From Mycolicibacterium moriokaense (lineage in GTDB: Bacteria > Actinomycetota > Actinomycetes > Mycobacteriales > Mycobacteriaceae), in assembly GCF_010726085.1 (NCBI RefSeq), contig NZ_AP022560.1:5022001-5086000 (forward strand): a DNA stretch of 64,000 nucleotides. Direction: 5' to 3'. Of the stretch, positions 59,919 to 64,000 are shown piece by piece. Within the stretch, counting starts at the first letter, position 1. Each line of letters begins with the position of its first letter. The position numbers and the translations under genes were made by a program. Under the pieces are notes generated by a model. It was given only the letters and a program-made list of their open reading frames with translations, was not told where the DNA came from and did not search any database.

Positions 59919-60000
59919 CACTTCACCTGCCTGCAGAACACCGTGCATGCCATCAACACAGACCCTTCACGCGTCCTCTGCGGTCGATCCTGCTCACCGG

Positions 60001-60786
60001 TCACCTGGCGAGCGCCTCTTCGAGTGACACCTTGGGAAACACCGTCAGCGCGCCGCCAACTGTGGCGTCAACAATTCGTCGGCCGTCATCCTCGAACGTT
60101 TTGCGGGCAAGCCGGTACGCAAATTCGGAGTTCTCGAGATCGGGCAGCTGCCACTTGAACCCTTTCGGGAAGTACTGCGGGTCAAAGTGGCTGGCGTCCG
60201 GTCCGGTGGATTCAATCAGCTGATTTGGCTTTCCACTGACCGCGAAGCGATGGTCGACACCGATGAGGATGACCTCGGTGAAGCCCATGTAGTACGCCAA
60301 TTGCATCGCCACATAGGTGACTGTATAGCCCTCCCAGACTCCCCGACTGGCATCACGAGAGAAATGCGGCCACAGCCCAACGATGTTGTGAAGGAACGCG
60401 GTATTGGCGGCGCCGTCGAGGAAATCACGGTTTTGCTCCGTGGTGAACAGAGGAGCGTTGATCTTACGGAAATCGTCGGCGCATTGCTCGACCACATGCC
60501 GGTTGATGACGACGTGGAAGGTGGTCTCAAATCCCAGTTCATCGAACATCAGGTAGATGCGATTGAGGCCGAACGTGTACTGGTCGCGCAACAAGCTCAG
60601 GTCGGTATCGCGAAGGCTTGGACCGTTGCCGATGATGACACATCGTTCGCCGGTGTGCACCTGCCTGAACTGGCGGATGTACGCGCGATTTGCGCGGCCC
60701 GCCGCGCTCAGCGTGTCATCCGCCAGCGCCCGCGCGCCAGCGATGGATCGAGTCAGCATTCTGGCTGTGTGTTCACGAAAACTCAC
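60001..60786 (-). CDS. DUF115-like protein (MptE / motility accessory factor superfamily)
   Basis: 261 residues with the hallmark CVIIGNGPSLRD early motif and VILIGVDHRF in the second half, as in DUF115 proteins, which include archaeal MptE-like kinases and the Maf-type glycosyltransferases for nonulosonic acids in bacteria. In this context a glycosyltransferase-like role is inferred. The ATG overlaps the upstream acyltransferase stop by 4 nt, so the two are co-translated. Last gene of a run that starts at the right edge. Confidence 0.72.
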   Translation of the reverse strand: MSFREHTARMLTRSIAGARALADDTLSAAGRANRAYIRQFRQVHTGERCVIIGNGPSLRDTDLSLLRDQYTFGLNRIYLMFDELGFETTFHVVINRHVVEQCADDFRKINAPLFTTEQNRDFLDGAANTAFLHNIVGLWPHFSRDASRGVWEGYTVTYVAMQLAYYMGFTEVILIGVDHRFAVSGKPNQLIESTGPDASHFDPQYFPKGFKWQLPDLENSEFAYRLARKTFEDDGRRIVDATVGGALTVFPKVSLEEALAR

Positions 60787-61937
60787 TGAGCGGCTTCTCC
60801 AGTCAACTTTTTTGTAACCTCGCTCTCGCGAGGTCGTATCCCGGGGCCGGACTTACCAGACCGGCGCCATGGCGGACGATTCTTGAAGCTCATCGCAGGC
60901 TTCTCGATCGCGAACCAGCTGAGGGAAGCCACGATATACGTCGCGATGTACGTCAGCACGAGGTAGGCGAGCCAGTTCCAGAAACTGGGCCCATCTCCGA
61001 ATATGCGATTGAGGCCCAAACACACGAAGATATTGAGCATCAGTGAACCGTATATATAGATCCCGTACAATCGGTCATTTAACGAATTCACCTTGGTGAC
61101 GTTCAATCGTATTCCGAGATATAACGTCGCATACGATAGCGGGATCGGAGCCACGGCGTAGAAAACACCGCCTGAATAAGCCGGAGTGATAGTTCCGAGA
61201 ATTATTCCGACCAAGATAAATACCAGCGACGCCACGAAGATTTGCCATTTAACGGGAGTCGATTCGCGGTACAAGTAAAAGAGTGCTCCTGCAAAGAAGA
61301 ACGTAAACAGCCGCATACCCGAGGTCACCGCGGCCGAGGTCTGCAGTCCCGGGTAGGAGAAGATCTCGACGACGAACGTCGCCCAACACACCACGAACAC
61401 GGCGGCAATCAACCACCGCCGCTTGAACAGCCCAAGAGCTCCGAGGACGCCGAGCAGCAGGTATGCCCTCAGTTCCCAGGGCAGAGTCCAGAGCGCGCCG
61501 TTCACCGAGGGATAGGGGTTGGTGGTGAAGAGCCCTGGGCTCACGTCGATGATGCCGCTGATCAGCGGGGCATTCACCAAGATGTAAGTGAGGTCCACCC
61601 CAGATCCGAATATCGGCGCCACGACCAGACCTGTCAAAGCTATACACACCAGGAAAGCCGGGTAGATCCGAAGGAAGCGATGCCATGCGTAGACGCGCCA
61701 GTCCGCGGTTCTTTCGAAACTGGCCGTGATGAGGAAGCCGCTCAGGATGAAAAACACATCGACGGGAAACCGCCCCGTTGCCACCTGATTGTGTGTCCAC
61801 TCCATTAGCGGATCTGAGCTGCCGAACCCACCGAACGGGATCGAGTGGCCCACGATTACGAGCGATGCGGCGACTAGACGCAGAAATCCGATGCTGTTGT
61901 TCCGCCCTACGGCGGCAAACGTGGTCAATGTGGGCAC
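60783..61937 (-). CDS. Integral membrane acyltransferase (acyltransferase-3 family), second copy
   Basis: 384 residues, about ten transmembrane segments. Catalytic-type His in VIVGHSIPFGG and the DVFFILSGFLITASFERT motif; long basic C-terminal tail. It resembles the 18913 acyltransferase in architecture (WTLPWEL here, WTLFFVL there; GIYIYG here, GVYIYG there). Acylation of a sugar of the GPL-like glycolipid is inferred. Parts of the gene look AT-rich (near 61080-61250). Confidence 0.86.
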   Translation of the reverse strand: MPTLTTFAAVGRNNSIGFLRLVAASLVIVGHSIPFGGFGSSDPLMEWTHNQVATGRFPVDVFFILSGFLITASFERTADWRVYAWHRFLRIYPAFLVCIALTGLVVAPIFGSGVDLTYILVNAPLISGIIDVSPGLFTTNPYPSVNGALWTLPWELRAYLLLGVLGALGLFKRRWLIAAVFVVCWATFVVEIFSYPGLQTSAAVTSGMRLFTFFFAGALFYLYRESTPVKWQIFVASLVFILVGIILGTITPAYSGGVFYAVAPIPLSYATLYLGIRLNVTKVNSLNDRLYGIYIYGSLMLNIFVCLGLNRIFGDGPSFWNWLAYLVLTYIATYIVASLSWFAIEKPAMSFKNRPPWRRSGKSGPGIRPRESEVTKKLTGEAAQ

Positions 61938-61950
61938 GCCCCCTCTATCC

Positions 61951-62673
61951 TTATTCCGACCCCAATCGGGCCGTCGCTCCGCCGTCGACGACGAGCACTG
62001 TTCCGGTGATGAATCGGGCGTCTTCGCCCATCAGGAACGACGCTGCCCCAGCGACATCAGCCGGGTCCCCAATTCGGCGGAGTGCGGTGCGCTCACAGAG
62101 GATCGCCCTGCGCTCTTCAGCCGTCTCTCCCCACCGAGCGAACCCCTCACGAAGCTTCGGAGTGTCGATCGCCCCCGGAGCGATGGCATTAACCCGGATA
62201 GTCGGCCCGAGATCCAATGCAGCGGCGCGTACCCATCCCTCCAGCGCTGCTTTAGTCGTGGCGTAGGCCGTGATCCCGCTGGTCGTCGCATGGGCGTGGA
62301 CGCTGCTGATGACGACAACCGACCCCTGGTTGGCGGCCAGGTTTTCTCGTACGCCCGAGGCCAAGGCGTCGACAGCAACGACATTGACGCGCCAGGCGTT
62401 CTCCCACTCACGGAGGGGTGTCTCCCCTGCCGTGGCGACGGGCTGCACGGCGGCGTTGTGCACGAGGGCCTTCAGCTCGTAGTCCCTTGCGAGCTGCCGG
62501 CCCAGCTCCACGAGCTGATCAGATTCGCTCAGATCGACTTCGATGTAGGCATCGGCTGCCGATGCAATAGTTCTGTCGAGCCCGATCGCGATGTGGCCGT
62601 TTTTGCGAAACCGTTCGCAGAGAGCGGTGCCGATCCCGCCGGCGGCGCCCGTGACAATGACCGCGGAGGTCAT
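61951..62673 (-). CDS. Short-chain dehydrogenase/reductase
   Basis: 240 residues of the classical SDR fold: VTGAAGGIGTAL cofactor motif, NAA near residue 73, catalytic Ser in VVISSVHA, then YATTKAAL, and IAPGAIDTP after it. Classical SDRs oxidise or reduce hydroxyls; the substrate is unknown. It overlaps the upstream dehydrogenase by 4 nt, so the two act in one pathway. PtmA-like SDRs beside CMP-sugar synthetases are known from legionaminic acid clusters; that comparison is an inference. Confidence 0.88.
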   Translation of the reverse strand: MTSAVIVTGAAGGIGTALCERFRKNGHIAIGLDRTIASAADAYIEVDLSESDQLVELGRQLARDYELKALVHNAAVQPVATAGETPLREWENAWRVNVVAVDALASGVRENLAANQGSVVVISSVHAHATTSGITAYATTKAALEGWVRAAALDLGPTIRVNAIAPGAIDTPKLREGFARWGETAEERRAILCERTALRRIGDPADVAGAASFLMGEDARFITGTVLVVDGGATARLGSE

Positions 62674-63602
62674 CGTCTGAGCTCCTCGATCAAGAAGTCG
62701 ACTGCGGCGCTGCTCGCACGTGCGACGCCCTCGCGGGTGTTGGATCCGTTGTGCGCACCCAGCACGACGTTGGGCAGGTTTCGCAGCTCGCTATCCAGCG
62801 GTAACGGCTCGACCTCGAAGACGTCGAGCGCCGCACCGGCAAGCCGGCCGCTCTTGAGGACGTCGATCAGGTCCTTCTCCGCGACGACTGGGCCCCGGGC
62901 GACGTTGACCAGGTAGGCGTCGGGGCGCACCAGGGCTAGACGTTCGGCGTTGATGAGGTGCAGCGTCTCCGATGTCAGCGGACACGCCAGGACGATGAAC
63001 CGGCTGGTAGTTAACAGACTATCCAAGTCGATCATCGAGACACCGGTCGGCGTTGTTCCCGCAAAAGGATCGTGCGCTACCACGTCCATACCGAAACCTG
63101 TTCCACGCCTGGCGATTTCACGACCTATTGCACCCAAGCCCACAATTCCGAGCTGCGAGCCGGCCAGCGTTATCCCCTCGACCTTGGGCCATTCGCCACG
63201 TCGTACAGCAGCGTCGACCGCGATGTAGCCGCGTGCGAGATTCAAGATGTAACCGAACGCTGAGTCGGCGACTTCGTGGCTGAAGACACCTGGGGTATTG
63301 CGCACTGTGACCCCGTGATCTCGAGCGGCATCGTGATCGACAGAATCCATGCCGATGCCCCAACGGATCACTGTCTTCAGCTTGGTGGACCCATTGAAGA
63401 ATGTGCGGTCAAGCTCGTCATCGCCGGCAATGATGCCGACCAATCGATCGCTGTACTCGAGCAGCTCTGCGGCGGTGAACTGTTGTCGCCCAGCGAGATC
63501 CGGCGCGACGACTTCGTAGCCGAGCTGCTCGATCCGGTCACGGTGCCTTGGCAACTCGACCTGCATCTGTCGACAGGTCACAAGTACCAGCGGAGTGCTC
63601 AT
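62670..63602 (-). CDS. D-isomer-specific 2-hydroxyacid dehydrogenase (phosphoglycerate dehydrogenase-like)
   Basis: 310 residues. NAD motif LGIVGLGAIGREIA, then VNVARGPVVAE (catalytic Arg), ALDVFEVEP (Glu) and LGAHNGSNT with the catalytic His. It lacks the C-terminal ACT domain of SerA, so a specialised role is likely. It overlaps the SDR by 4 nt and the CMP-sugar synthetase-like gene by 4 nt. Substrate unknown. Confidence 0.88.
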   Translation of the reverse strand: MSTPLVLVTCRQMQVELPRHRDRIEQLGYEVVAPDLAGRQQFTAAELLEYSDRLVGIIAGDDELDRTFFNGSTKLKTVIRWGIGMDSVDHDAARDHGVTVRNTPGVFSHEVADSAFGYILNLARGYIAVDAAVRRGEWPKVEGITLAGSQLGIVGLGAIGREIARRGTGFGMDVVAHDPFAGTTPTGVSMIDLDSLLTTSRFIVLACPLTSETLHLINAERLALVRPDAYLVNVARGPVVAEKDLIDVLKSGRLAGAALDVFEVEPLPLDSELRNLPNVVLGAHNGSNTREGVARASSAAVDFLIEELRR

Positions 63603-64000
63603 CTGACGGACCCACTGTGCTCGGCGATGGCGACCGCCAACGCGAAATCCTCTTCGGTGTCGATGTCGACGGCCTCGAGCGGCGCCATTTCGATCATGAG
63701 CGGGTGGGCGCCGATGCGAGTACCACGCTCCCGCAACAGCTTTGGAGTGAATATGAAGAAGCAGGAATTCTCGATGAAAAGGGGTGCAAGGTCCTGCGTC
63801 CGTAGCAGGACGGACGGATCGTGGTTGACCGGCCGTGAGTCAGCGTCCCAAAGTCGAGCCTGAAGGCGCGTAACGCTGAACACCGAGTCGAACTCCCGGT
63901 CGGACGCGGCAAATCGTCGCAGCGCCGCTGACATCGTGTCCGCCTTGAGGAACGGATTCGTCGAGTGTGTCTGCAATACGGTATCCGCGTCGACTTGCTC
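63599..64000 (-). CDS. Acylneuraminate cytidylyltransferase-like protein (5' part outside window)
   Basis: Last 133 residues are visible; the N-terminal part with the CTP-binding motif is cut off by the right edge. The visible start DADTVLQTHSTNPFLK matches the TSPF region of CMP-NeuAc/CMP-sugar synthetases, and the C-terminal ALDVDT-like segment reads EAVDIDTEEDFALA, also typical. This suggests activation of a nonulosonic acid or related sugar with CMP. First gene seen of the run 64000 to 60001. Confidence 0.8.
   Translation of the reverse strand, partial: EQVDADTVLQTHSTNPFLKADTMSAALRRFAASDREFDSVFSVTRLQARLWDADSRPVNHDPSVLLRTQDLAPLFIENSCFFIFTPKLLRERGTRIGAHPLMIEMAPLEAVDIDTEEDFALAVAIAEHSGSVR

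Overview
The window is a mycobacterial cell-envelope lipopeptide locus, most likely from a nontuberculous mycobacterium that makes glycopeptidolipid (GPL). The strongest evidence is the block at 48475 to 29521 on the minus strand. It holds mbtH, mps1 and mps2, then gap. Its module order (C-A-T-E, C-A-T-E, C / A-T-E, C-A-T-R) and adenylation pockets (Phe-like, Thr-like, then two identical pockets) match the D-Phe-D-alloThr-D-Ala-L-alaninol core of GPL. The species cannot be fixed from sequence alone.

Layout. Positions 1-18060 (minus) hold one giant five-module NRPS (called NRPS A here), at least 6020 residues, with a starter C domain, one epimerase and a terminal reductase that runs off the left edge. 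It has no GPL-type pocket pattern and probably makes a different reduced lipopentapeptide. At 18913-20007 (plus) is a membrane acyltransferase. At 20004-27638 (minus) is NRPS B, an A-T-E-C-A-T-R protein built exactly like Mps2 but lacking an upstream partner. Around it are fragments of mbtH, of the mps1 3' end and of the first codons of gap, so NRPS B looks like the surviving part of a second mbtH-mps1-mps2-gap operon. Next come a TylF-family methyltransferase, a small secreted hemophore-like protein and gap, followed by the main mps2, mps1 and mbtH genes.

The last 3.1 kb of NRPS B and of mps2 are nearly identical direct repeats. The mps2 copy carries a 1-nt deletion (frameshift at about 32708) and a 3-nt deletion in the A3 motif. 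As written, mps2 is broken.

From 48476 to 50275 there is a mostly non-coding stretch. The right side (50276-64000) is a decoration and export region: a GT1 glycosyltransferase, a DrrABC-type ABC exporter, a SAM methyltransferase, GDP-mannose dehydratase and GDP-fucose synthase, three FkbM methyltransferases, a DUF115-like protein, a second acyltransferase, an SDR, a 2-hydroxyacid dehydrogenase and a CMP-sugar synthetase-like gene cut by the right edge. Together they suggest synthesis, O-methylation, acylation and export of deoxy-sugar-bearing lipopeptide, plus the start of a CMP-activated sugar pathway.

Domain positions, pocket residues and repeat limits were read by eye. No database search or computed alignment was run.
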